Shown here: one piece after another, positions 1 through 5,714 of the stretch
Layout of the letters: every line of letters begins with the position of its first letter
Position numbering within the stretch: the stretch's first letter is position 1
Assembly (NCBI GenBank): GCA_937923375.1
Contig: CALAJG010000046.1
Coordinates: forward strand, 1-8,613
Source: an uncultured Leucothrix sp.
GTDB taxonomy: Bacteria > Pseudomonadota > Gammaproteobacteria > Thiotrichales > Thiotrichaceae
Direction of reading: 5' to 3'
Length of the DNA: 8,613 nt
Made by a program: the position numbers and the translations under genes
The notes under the pieces: generated by a model
What the model was told of the DNA's origin: nothing
Database searches by the model: none
Seen by the model: only the letters and a program-made list of their open reading frames with translations

Positions 1-792
1 GCTATCTTCATGTGTTTCTGATCGCCAATAACAATAAGCGGCCATGCGCCATGAAAAGTAGGGAGCGAGTAATTCATAGCGTTTCTTTGTAGCAGGCAGG
101 TTAAGCGCCTGAAAAAACAGCGCTTTATCCTCATCAGCCAGCGGCGCCCGTTCTCCCACAATATGAAACGCTGGGGCTAAAAAACTGTAGATGTCCTCAC
201 ATAAATCCCCCTCAGTTGGGCACTGCCAATCAATCAATCGCAGCTCATCGCCTTCACCCACCAAATTATTCGGCCCGATATCTCGATGTATTAATGAAAA
301 ACGCGCAGGAGGCTCGATTTCAATCGGCATGGGGCGTGATGGCGGCCGTGCGGCTTTACATCGCTCAAACATTGTATCTCCCTCGTCCAACAACTCATGA
401 GGTGTCAATTTACCTCGAGGAAAGCTTGTCGGATCAGCAGCCTCTTTCTTGATCAACAGCCGAGCGACTGCTGCAACATCCCCATTCCAGGTGTTGCCCT
501 CAACATACTTATAAACAAGCAAATTCTCATCAGGCCAAAGCCCAACAAACTCCGGGGAGATGACGAGTCCAGCCAAGCGCTGCAATGCCATTGCTTCATC
601 GGCGGCTATATTAGGAAAAAAGGCGTCTTCGGGTACTTCACAGTAAGTTTTAAAGACGTAGGTGTCACTACCTGCCTCGACTTTAATCGCGTCATTCCAT
701 AAGCCACCTTTCATGGACTCCGTTTTGATTGGGCCGTGATATAAACCTTCGCGTGCCAGAATGCATTCCGGTTGCAACTTAGCTAACCTCAT
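1..792 (-). CDS. APH-family small-molecule phosphotransferase (partial, 3' end beyond left edge)
   Basis: This reading frame gives 264 codons without a stop and leaves the window at its left edge, so the C-terminus is missing. It has the aminoglycoside/choline-kinase-like fold signature: a candidate nucleotide-binding Lys48 (YVFKTY), Glu66 in the following helix (AADEAMAL), the catalytic loop H169-R-D171-I-G-P-N-N176, and the metal-binding Asp188 in LRLIDWQ, which takes the place of DFG. The LIDW form and following GDLCEDIY resemble choline/thiamine-kinase-like members more than true aminoglycoside-resistance enzymes, so the substrate is probably a small hydroxylated metabolite. That is inference. 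The ATG at 790-792 is chosen because it lies inside the end of the upstream LuxR-type gene (14-nt overlap) and the frame stays homologous-looking from there. The only Shine-Dalgarno-like GAGG is about 18 nt upstream, so translation is probably coupled to the upstream gene. The family call is firm and the substrate is unknown. Confidence 0.85.
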   Translation of the reverse strand, partial: MRLAKLQPECILAREGLYHGPIKTESMKGGLWNDAIKVEAGSDTYVFKTYCEVPEDAFFPNIAADEAMALQRLAGLVISPEFVGLWPDENLLVYKYVEGNTWNGDVAAVARLLIKKEAADPTSFPRGKLTPHELLDEGDTMFERCKAARPPSRPMPIEIEPPARFSLIHRDIGPNNLVGEGDELRLIDWQCPTEGDLCEDIYSFLAPAFHIVGERAPLADEDKALFFQALNLPATKKRYELLAPYFSWRMAAYCYWRSETHEDS

Positions 793-1393
793 CGATTGGC
801 GACAAGAAGTCCTCGAGGAAAAATGCGGACAACTCCGCGCGGCTGCTGAGATTCGCTTTGGCATAAATGCTTGATGCTTGTTGCCTCACCGTTCGTTCAG
901 TGGTGTTTCTGAGTATGGCGATTTCCTTCAGGCTAAAACCCTTCAATAGCATGAGCGCGACTTCTTTTTCTGCTTTTGTCAGGTTCCAGTCATTGAGTTG
1001 CTCATCAATCGCTTGCGTGAGTCCGGCTATTAGCTGTCTGGATTTCGCTCTCCACGCTTCTGAGTCCTTGTGCTTTTTTGCTATTTCCTGATTTAGCAGC
1101 AGGTTGGTTCGCTTAGTGGAAAAGGGGGTGTTTTTCCAAAGGTAGATAATGGTCGCTAGAATTAGCCCACCAAAAACCACATCCACTAAGATAGTTAACC
1201 AATCGGTACCATCGCCCGAATCATCAAAGAAATCCAGCACAACAAAGATCAGCACGAATACTAATAGCGCAGTCAATATGCGGCGTTCTTGCTTACTTAC
1301 TATTGCCAGACTTTGCAATTGGCTATTGGTTAGATGCGCTGCTGTTCCATCAATATCTGGAGCATCTTGCGGTTTACCTAACGGATGTCTCAT
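779..1393 (-). CDS. Membrane-anchored LuxR-type (GerE HTH) transcriptional regulator
   Basis: This 204-residue protein has a C-terminal LuxR/GerE helix-turn-helix at about residues 136-197. It starts with LTKAEKEVALMLLKGFSLKEIA, has the recognition region TTERTVRQQASSIYAKAN, and ends SSRAELSAFFLEDFL. The N-terminal half has no receiver or autoinducer domain. Instead it has two hydrophobic segments (about 39-55 and 66-86) joined by a short acidic loop (DFFDDSGDGTDW). Basic residues before the first segment (KQERR) and after the second (KNTPFSTKR) predict both termini in the cytoplasm, so the HTH is tethered to the inner membrane. Residues 92-135 are charged and probably helical, acting as a linker. 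It overlaps the downstream kinase gene by 14 nt and is divergent from the MipA-like gene with a 55-bp spacer, so that gene is a plausible target. Start ATG 1391-1393 has only a weak GAG about 12 nt upstream. The signal sensed is unknown. Confidence 0.87.
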   Translation of the reverse strand: MRHPLGKPQDAPDIDGTAAHLTNSQLQSLAIVSKQERRILTALLVFVLIFVVLDFFDDSGDGTDWLTILVDVVFGGLILATIIYLWKNTPFSTKRTNLLLNQEIAKKHKDSEAWRAKSRQLIAGLTQAIDEQLNDWNLTKAEKEVALMLLKGFSLKEIAILRNTTERTVRQQASSIYAKANLSSRAELSAFFLEDFLSPIDEVS

Positions 1394-1437
1394 GTGCTTT
1401 TACTCAATGCGCCCTAAGATGAATGCATCACTCAATC

Positions 1438-1443
1438 AGGAGA
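1438..1443 (+). promoter_or_regulatory. Ribosome binding site fixing the start of the MipA-like gene
   Basis: AGGAGA lies 5 nt upstream of the ATG at 1449. The open frame continues upstream to an in-frame ATG at 1419, but this Shine-Dalgarno sequence would then lie inside the gene. The residues from 1449 also form a proper signal peptide, so 1449 is preferred. The whole divergent spacer (1394-1448) is only 55 bp. I saw a TAAGAT (1415-1420) that could be a -10 element but no convincing -35. Confidence 0.7.
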
Positions 1444-1448
1444 ATCTC

Positions 1449-2246
1449 ATGAAAAATGGAATGTACCAAAGCGTGCTTCTAAGCGCATTTATCATAACAC
1501 CGTGTATGGCTGACGCTAATCGTTTTGATAATGATACGGGAAAAAGGTGGCAGTTTGAGGTAGGGTTTGGCGTGGAGCGAGAGCCGGCATATACGGGATC
1601 TGACGTTTACATCAGTGAGCCTTCTTTGGATCTGGAAGCAAAGTATCAAATTTCAAACGACAAACGACTCAGAATATCACTCGGTGAAATTGGCTTGGAG
1701 TGGGCGCTGAGCCCGAGATGGTCAGCGACCGCTGCATTGGAGTATGAGCCGGGACGTGAGAATGCAGATGACCCTATTCTAAAAGGTTTTGACAAAGTCG
1801 AAAACACGGTGGAAGGCCAGTTTAGTCTGAAGCACAATTGGGGAGACACTTACGTTGGTGCAGCTCTTCAGCTAGACCTATTAGGGCGTGGTAAAGGCTT
1901 GGTAGGCTTTGTAGCGGCAGGCCATGAATTCAAATTGTCCCCAAAGCTGAGTGTAAATGCAGGTATTGATGTGAGCTTTGCCAACGCAGAGCACATGAAT
2001 ACCGAAGTTGGTGTCACAGCAGTAGTTAGTCAGGTAACGGGCATTAGTGCTTACGAAACCTCATCGGGCTATAAATCGACCACTTTAAATCTTGATTTAG
2101 AATATAAACTCCGCCCTCGCTGGTCGCTCGAAGCCTCACTAGGGTATGAATATTATGGGGATGAGATGGCATCCAGCCCGCTGATTAAAGACTTCGGTGA
2201 GCGTGGTAACGTCGAAGTAGGAGCTGGTTTGGTTTACCGTTTTTGA
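1449..2246 (+). CDS. MipA/OmpV-family outer-membrane beta-barrel protein
   Basis: This 265-residue precursor begins with a Sec signal peptide (hydrophobic VLLSAFIITP, likely cleavage CMA|DA after residue 21). The mature part shows the family pattern: an early EVGFGVEREPAYTGSDVY strand pair (family form resembles PAYxGSDxY), alternating amphipathic strands, ENADDPILKGF (about 104-114), SPKLSVNAGIDVSFANAEHM, and a C-terminal strand ending VYRF with terminal Phe, the usual outer-membrane insertion signal. MipA of E. coli is a scaffold between murein hydrolase MltA and PBP1B, while OmpV-type members are porin- or adhesin-like and often sit next to regulators. Which role applies here cannot be read from the sequence. 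The segment LSPRWSATAALEYE (about 87-100) is echoed by LRPRWSLEASLGYE (221-234), reflecting repeated hairpins. The gene is divergent from the LuxR-type regulator and ends 11 bp before the convergent MarR gene, with no clear terminator between them. Confidence 0.88.
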   Translation: MKNGMYQSVLLSAFIITPCMADANRFDNDTGKRWQFEVGFGVEREPAYTGSDVYISEPSLDLEAKYQISNDKRLRISLGEIGLEWALSPRWSATAALEYEPGRENADDPILKGFDKVENTVEGQFSLKHNWGDTYVGAALQLDLLGRGKGLVGFVAAGHEFKLSPKLSVNAGIDVSFANAEHMNTEVGVTAVVSQVTGISAYETSSGYKSTTLNLDLEYKLRPRWSLEASLGYEYYGDEMASSPLIKDFGERGNVEVGAGLVYRF

Positions 2247-2257
2247 TAGAGTCCTGA

Positions 2258-2719
2258 CTATTTTATATTAGCCACCATTAATTTAGTCAGTAGTGCCTTT
2301 AAATGCGTAACTTCATCCTGTTCTAATTTAGAAAGCAGCTGATCGTTAACCCCAGTAACAATGGCAAAAAGTGTTGGCGCTAAGGCTTTTCCTTTCTCAG
2401 TTAACATGATGCAGAAGCTGCGGCGAGAATGCTTATCGGGCTGGCGTACAATAAAACCTTTTTCTTCCAGTGCATCTAAATTACGCGTCATCGCATAGCC
2501 GGGCAAAATTACCTGTTTGCCAATCGCGGATTGTGAAATTCCGTCTTTGGTGAGTAACGTCATCAAAATTGCAAACTGTTCTTGAGATAGCGCTAAAGGT
2601 TCTAATGCCTTTTTCATGATGTCATTAACGGTGCGCGTCATAACATTTAATAACCAGCCGACACTGTTATCTCTTGTCTGAGTCGCTATCGTTTGAGTAT
2701 TTTTATCTGTTTTTTCCAT
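2258..2719 (-). CDS. MarR-family transcriptional regulator
   Basis: This 153-residue protein is of normal MarR length. It has the winged-helix core: helix 1 with GWLLNVMTRTVNDIMKKAL for dimerisation, LSQEQFAILMTLLTKDGISQSAIGKQV, the recognition helix PGYAMTRNLDALEEKGFIVR (about 73-92), the wing QPDKHSRRSFCIMLTEKG (93-110), and a C-terminal dimerisation helix. The wing keeps the family basic pattern (D-x-H-S-R-R), so DNA binding is expected. The single cysteine, Cys103 in the wing, is not at the N-terminal position used by OhrR-type peroxide sensors, so redox sensing by that mechanism is not supported. It is divergent from the secreted-protein/cytochrome b561 pair, and the shared spacer contains two palindromes, which is the classic autorepressor layout. 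No Shine-Dalgarno sequence is visible before the ATG at 2717-2719, so initiation may be leaderless or weak. The ligand is unknown. Confidence 0.9.
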   Translation of the reverse strand: MEKTDKNTQTIATQTRDNSVGWLLNVMTRTVNDIMKKALEPLALSQEQFAILMTLLTKDGISQSAIGKQVILPGYAMTRNLDALEEKGFIVRQPDKHSRRSFCIMLTEKGKALAPTLFAIVTGVNDQLLSKLEQDEVTHLKALLTKLMVANIK

Positions 2720-2773
2720 AGTGGCGTAGGTTACGGGTCGATTGGCACTAAAGCAACTTTTTCAAAATTAACT

Positions 2774-2787
2774 ATTGCAAATGCAAT
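2774..2787. promoter_or_regulatory. Candidate MarR operator, perfect inverted repeat
   Basis: ATTGCA-AA-TGCAAT is a perfect 6-bp-arm inverted repeat in the 141-bp spacer between the divergent MarR gene and the secreted-protein gene. AT-rich TTGC/GCAA half-sites with a short centre are typical of MarR-family operators. Assignment to this regulator is by position only. Confidence 0.55.
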
Positions 2788-2789
2788 CA

Positions 2790-2801
2790 TTTCATATGAA
2801 A
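2790..2801. promoter_or_regulatory. Second palindrome next to the candidate operator
   Basis: TTTCATATGAAA is a perfect 12-bp palindrome starting two bases after the first inverted repeat. It differs in sequence from the first, so it may be a second lower-affinity site, a site for another factor, or chance. I could not place a convincing -35/-10 pair in this spacer in either direction. TTGGCA at 2742-2747 is the best -35 for the plus strand, but its -10 is poor. Confidence 0.4.
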
Positions 2802-2860
2802 CTGTTTCTAGCGCATCACCCTGCGTTCTTGAAATTTTGATTCGATATGAGGAGAATGAA

Positions 2861-3262
2861 ATGAAACACTTTGTTATTGGAAGCTTGTTCGCATTGAGTT
2901 TGTTATTTAATTCGGCTAACGCTCAGGAAAAGGATCTGCGAAATACGTTCGCCGTCGTGTGGAACTTTGTGTCAGCAGATAAAGATCTGATCAACAATAA
3001 CCTTGCCGATCAAGCGGCGGAAACGTTGGCCTTATGGAAGCAGGGCACGATTGAGAATGTCTATATGAATACAGAAGCCCAGACAGCTGATCTTGGGAAA
3101 ATGACTAATATAACTTACTTTATCAAAGCTAAAGACCGCGAATCAGCCGCTCTAATCTTGGATCAGCAGACTTTCGTGAAAAAACAGATTGCAGAATATC
3201 AACTATTTCCAGTCGGCTTCCTATGGTTGAAAACTCTTGAAGACAACACTGAGGAAAAATAA
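2861..3262 (+). CDS. Small secreted protein, possibly YciI/muconolactone-isomerase-like fold
   Basis: This 133-residue precursor has a clear Sec signal peptide (MKHFVIGSLFALSLLF, cleavage ANA|QEK after residue 21), so the mature protein of about 112 residues is periplasmic or exported. The mature part reads as a beta-alpha-beta unit: helix LADQAAETLALWKQGTIENVYM, strand NITYFIKAKD, helix RESAALILDQQTFVKKQIAEY, strand QLFPVGFLWLKTL. The order, and a final xxFPVGFLW strand after a short helix, resemble the ferredoxin-like dimeric barrels of YciI and muconolactone isomerase proteins, which are normally cytoplasmic. This is a fold-level guess and no catalytic residue is evident. Start 2861 has GGAG at 2851-2854 with 6-nt spacing. 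The next gene starts one base after this stop, so the two are almost certainly co-transcribed and translationally coupled. The divergent MarR gene is the likely regulator. Confidence 0.8.
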   Translation: MKHFVIGSLFALSLLFNSANAQEKDLRNTFAVVWNFVSADKDLINNNLADQAAETLALWKQGTIENVYMNTEAQTADLGKMTNITYFIKAKDRESAALILDQQTFVKKQIAEYQLFPVGFLWLKTLEDNTEEK

Positions 3263-3263
3263 A

Positions 3264-3806
3264 ATGATGAACAAATACCATCCTTTTTTAGTGGCGCTAC
3301 ATTGGATACTCGCTTTGATGGTCGCTGTCGGCTTAATCATGGGGGGTAATGTACTAAGCGAGACGCCGAACTCTGACCCAGAAAAGGTATTTTATCTGCG
3401 CATGCATATGTCGATGGGCATCATTATTTTAGTGTTGATGTTGGTTCGTATAGTTGTGCGATTCAAAACAGCGAAGCCAGCACATGCAGATATTGGTAAT
3501 GCTTTAATGAATAAACTCGGAGTTGCCGCCCATTACTTACTTTATAGCTTGGTTATTTTAATGGCAGCAAGTGGTATGGGTATATCGATAATGGCCGGAT
3601 TACCCGATATCGTGTTTGGAGGATCAGGCGCACCGCTACCCGCTAGTTTCGATGATCTGCCTCCGCGCGCTGCACATGGGATTCTGGCTACTGTGCTAAC
3701 AATAACAGTTGTAGCACACGTGCTTGCAGCGTTGTATCACCAGTTTGTGCGTCAGGATGGTTTGTTTAGTCGTATGTGGTTTGGTGAGCGTTTCAAGATT
3801 AAATAA
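3264..3806 (+). CDS. Cytochrome b561 (CybB/YodB-like) inner-membrane di-heme protein
   Basis: This 180-residue protein has four predicted transmembrane helices (about 10-30, 47-67, 88-112, 138-160), the normal size and topology for bacterial cytochrome b561. Histidines sit where heme ligands are expected: His13 in ALHW, His48 in YLRMHMSMG, His90 in AAHYLLY, and His138/His152/His159 in the last helix (AAHG, AHVLAALYHQF). The family moves electrons between ubiquinol and small partners. E. coli CybB has been described as a superoxide:ubiquinone oxidoreductase. The ATG at 3264 is followed immediately by a second ATG. The GAGG at 3251-3254 lies within the end of the upstream gene, whose stop is one base before this start. 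The pairing with a secreted small protein recalls the E. coli yceJ-yceI arrangement, where b561 is paired with a periplasmic YceI, but the partner here is not YceI-like. Confidence 0.92.
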   Translation: MMNKYHPFLVALHWILALMVAVGLIMGGNVLSETPNSDPEKVFYLRMHMSMGIIILVLMLVRIVVRFKTAKPAHADIGNALMNKLGVAAHYLLYSLVILMAASGMGISIMAGLPDIVFGGSGAPLPASFDDLPPRAAHGILATVLTITVVAHVLAALYHQFVRQDGLFSRMWFGERFKIK

Positions 3807-3820
3807 AAGCCGTCAGGCAT

Positions 3821-3834
3821 TGCCAACTCTGGCA
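3821..3834. terminator. Short hairpin between convergent genes (weak terminator candidate)
   Basis: TGCCA-ACTC-TGGCA forms a 5-bp stem with a 4-nt loop, 14 nt after the b561 stop and just past the stop of the possible minus-strand micro-ORF. On the plus strand no T-run follows. On the minus strand TTTTATTT occurs, but about 12 nt further on. It may be a weak bidirectional terminator or chance. Confidence 0.3.
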
Positions 3835-3837
3835 GAC

Positions 3838-3888
3838 TTACCATAACTCAAATGCAATAGGATTGGCCTGATTGAATCGTTTTTTCAT
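3838..3888 (-). CDS. Possible 16-residue micro-ORF
   Basis: A short frame on the minus strand encodes MKKRFNQANPIAFELW and then stops (TAA). Support is mainly the translation signal: AGAGGA (3895-3900 on the minus strand) lies 6 nt before the ATG, the best Shine-Dalgarno/start pairing on that strand in this window, and the second and third codons are AAA AAA, a pattern common in expressed starts. It lies 55 nt downstream of the amidohydrolase stop on the same strand, so it could be the last cistron of that transcript, and a small hairpin follows its stop. I do not recognise the peptide. It could be a real microprotein, a modified-peptide precursor, the remnant of a longer gene (the frame after the stop closes again 12 codons on), or chance. 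No modifying enzyme is nearby. Confidence 0.35.
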   Translation of the reverse strand: MKKRFNQANPIAFELW

Positions 3889-3943
3889 GGTTTATCCTCT
3901 GCATATTATTCTGTATTAGGTTAAGGAACCGACACGAAAATTT

Positions 3944-5614
3944 CTAAGCTAACAAGGGTTTCTTATAAACAACTATGCCATCACTAATCGTCATCAGCAC
4001 TTCCTGTTTAGCAATTTCCTCAGCTGGTACGGCCAAAAAGTCTGCATCAATCACCACCAAGTCCGCCAGTTTCCCAGCCTCTAACGATCCTTTACGCCCT
4101 TCGTGATACACCGAATATGCAGCATTCCAGGTATAAGCTCGAATCGCTTCCAACACGGCAATGCGTTGATCCGCCCCCATATCCGCACCCGTCATACTGC
4201 GTCGATTCACCGCTGCACTAATCGCATCAAACGGCTTGTAAGATTGCACAAAGGCATCGGTGCTAACTACGGCGGGAATACCAGCATCCAGCATTTCGCG
4301 TAGTGGGCAAAAACGCAGTGCGCGGCGTTCACCATACAGCGACATCAGGTCATCGCCCAACTCATCCATTTGGCCGGGCTGGGTAATGGGGATAATGCCA
4401 AGCTGCTTGATGCGGCTGATTTGCTCAGGGGTTGGCCCGTGGCAGTGTTCGATGCGATGGCGCGTGTCATTACGCGGGTGGCGACGATGCGCTTCTTCTA
4501 CTGCATCTAATACGATGTCCATCGCCATATCGCCTTGGGTGTGCACGCCAAACTGCATACCGCGACGATGGGTGTCGATAAGGGCTTCTTTAAAGGCTGC
4601 CACATCGGGCCAGTAGGTATAACCGCGTTGTTCGCTTTTATTGCATTTACAGCGTGACTCAACGTGTGGTTCATCAGGATAAAATAGCGCAGTACCCCCC
4701 GTCAGCGAGCCGTCACAGTAGTATTTCATTGGGCCGATGGAAAGCTGATCATTGCCAATATGGTCGGTAATGCCTAGCTCGTTAATGGCGTCCTGATGAT
4801 TTGATAAGTACATACAGGTAGTTTTTATCGTCAGCTTGCCTTGCTTGCGCGCTTCCATGTAGCCCGGCATTTCGCGGGTAGTTACCTGTGGGTCAACCAC
4901 TGAGGTGATGCCCACTTTTAAATATGCTTGGCAGGCGCGATCAATATCATCGACCAATTCATCAAGCGGCAAGTCGTAGCCAATATTCGGCCCGTGATGG
5001 TCAACGGCAACGCTACTGGGCACGACCAATTCCTGAGCACTGTCATAGACGTAGCCTGTGAGTTGGCCGTTCTCATCTCGCTCAAACTTGCCACCCGCTG
5101 GGTCGGGTGTATTTTCATCGACACCTGCCATTCCCAGCGCGACGCTATTGACCAACACATTGTGGCCACTGACGTGTATGGCGCACACTGGGTGATCGGG
5201 CGAAACGGCATCAATGTCCCAGCGCGTTGGTAAACGTTTCTCAGGGTATTTTTCGTAGTTGAGACCCCAGCCGCGTAACCATCGGCCGGGCTTGGTATTG
5301 CTTGCGGCTTCGGCTATTACATCGCGTAAATCATCAATCGACGCCACATTGGGGTAAGCGTAATCCACTGCAGCGAAGGCGGCTCCCTGATGCGTCAGGT
5401 GGTTATGCGCATCAATAAATCCGGGCATTAATGTGCGCCCTTGCAGATCGATGACTTCGACCTCGCGAGTGGGTAATTCGGCGGTTAGTGCGTTTATTTC
5501 AGCCGTGCTGCCAACCGCTTTGATGTGTCTGCCGTCGGTGAGCAGCGCTTCATTAATGGTGTCATCCGCATCGACAGTGATGACTTGTCCGTTTATAAAT
5601 GCGATTGATGCCAT
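3944..5614 (-). CDS. Amidohydrolase-3 (YtcJ-like) metal-dependent hydrolase
   Basis: This 556-residue protein has the full amidohydrolase-superfamily layout at the usual size. It has an N-terminal composite beta domain (IAFINGQVITVD), the first metal motif GFIDAHNH (His70, His72), SGHNVLVNS (149-157) typical of the amidohydrolase-3 subfamily, a possible bridging Lys297 in GPMKYYCDGSL, His358 in GVHTQGD, His390 in HRIEHCHG, catalytic-type Asp453 in VVSTDAF, and the C-terminal GSLEAGKLADLVVID closing the small beta domain. Members hydrolyse C-N bonds in formamides, ureas, aryl amides and similar compounds, and no substrate can be assigned here. A Cys-x-Cys (Cys322, Cys324) lies in a loop after the Lys297 strand. 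The ATG at 5612-5614 is preferred because family proteins begin at this strand, although a TTG 11 codons upstream is in frame. The Shine-Dalgarno sequence is weak (AGAG). It is cytoplasmic, with no signal peptide, and divergent from the flavin monooxygenase gene. Confidence 0.92.
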   Translation of the reverse strand: MASIAFINGQVITVDADDTINEALLTDGRHIKAVGSTAEINALTAELPTREVEVIDLQGRTLMPGFIDAHNHLTHQGAAFAAVDYAYPNVASIDDLRDVIAEAASNTKPGRWLRGWGLNYEKYPEKRLPTRWDIDAVSPDHPVCAIHVSGHNVLVNSVALGMAGVDENTPDPAGGKFERDENGQLTGYVYDSAQELVVPSSVAVDHHGPNIGYDLPLDELVDDIDRACQAYLKVGITSVVDPQVTTREMPGYMEARKQGKLTIKTTCMYLSNHQDAINELGITDHIGNDQLSIGPMKYYCDGSLTGGTALFYPDEPHVESRCKCNKSEQRGYTYWPDVAAFKEALIDTHRRGMQFGVHTQGDMAMDIVLDAVEEAHRRHPRNDTRHRIEHCHGPTPEQISRIKQLGIIPITQPGQMDELGDDLMSLYGERRALRFCPLREMLDAGIPAVVSTDAFVQSYKPFDAISAAVNRRSMTGADMGADQRIAVLEAIRAYTWNAAYSVYHEGRKGSLEAGKLADLVVIDADFLAVPAEEIAKQEVLMTISDGIVVYKKPLLA

Positions 5615-5649
5615 AACGAGTCTCTGCAAAAGCATCCACAGTATCAAAT

Positions 5650-5678
5650 ATTACAAAGTCCTTCACTTACAATATAAT
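5650..5678 (+). promoter_or_regulatory. Sigma70-type promoter for the flavin monooxygenase gene
   Basis: ATTACA (5650-5655, 4 of 6 to TTGACA), a 17-bp spacer, and a perfect TATAAT (5673-5678) lie in the 100-bp divergent spacer. Predicted transcription would begin about 30 nt before the ATG at 5715. The opposite promoter for the amidohydrolase is not obvious. TTACAA occurs twice (5651-5656 and 5667-5672) and could be a direct-repeat site. Confidence 0.5.
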
Positions 5679-5714
5679 AGCGCGTATCTACCTGATCCAG
5701 GAATAAACCAAGCC

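Noticed and set aside
191..702. Plus-strand frames across the kinase gene
   Set aside because: They are shadows of the minus-strand kinase, which carries intact H-x-D-x-x-x-x-N and IDW motifs. The frames overlap each other and look non-protein-like.
1..792. Antibiotic-resistance aminoglycoside phosphotransferase
   Set aside because: Only the general APH fold motifs are present. The catalytic-loop context (LIDW, GDLCEDIY) is more like choline/thiamine-type kinases, and there is no mobile-element context.
1149..1448. Upstream extension of the MipA-like frame by 100 codons
   Set aside because: It runs antisense through the LuxR-type gene, has no family character, and would bury the ribosome binding site and signal peptide.
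2247..2257. Terminator between the MipA-like and MarR genes
   Set aside because: Only an ATAG/CTAT 4-bp pairing with an 8-nt loop is present around the two stops, too weak to call.
4918..5233. Roughly 100-residue frames on both strands inside the amidohydrolase
   Set aside because: These are alternate-frame shadows within a well-supported gene, without a ribosome binding site or recognisable sequence.
5615..5647. TTG start for the amidohydrolase adding 11 residues
   Set aside because: The added residues do not look like the family N-terminus and no ribosome binding site precedes the TTG. The ATG at 5612-5614 fits better.
5433..5714. Upstream extension of the flavin monooxygenase frame
   Set aside because: It is antisense to the amidohydrolase 5' end and low in family-like sequence. 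The promoter and the conserved N-terminus place the start at 5715.
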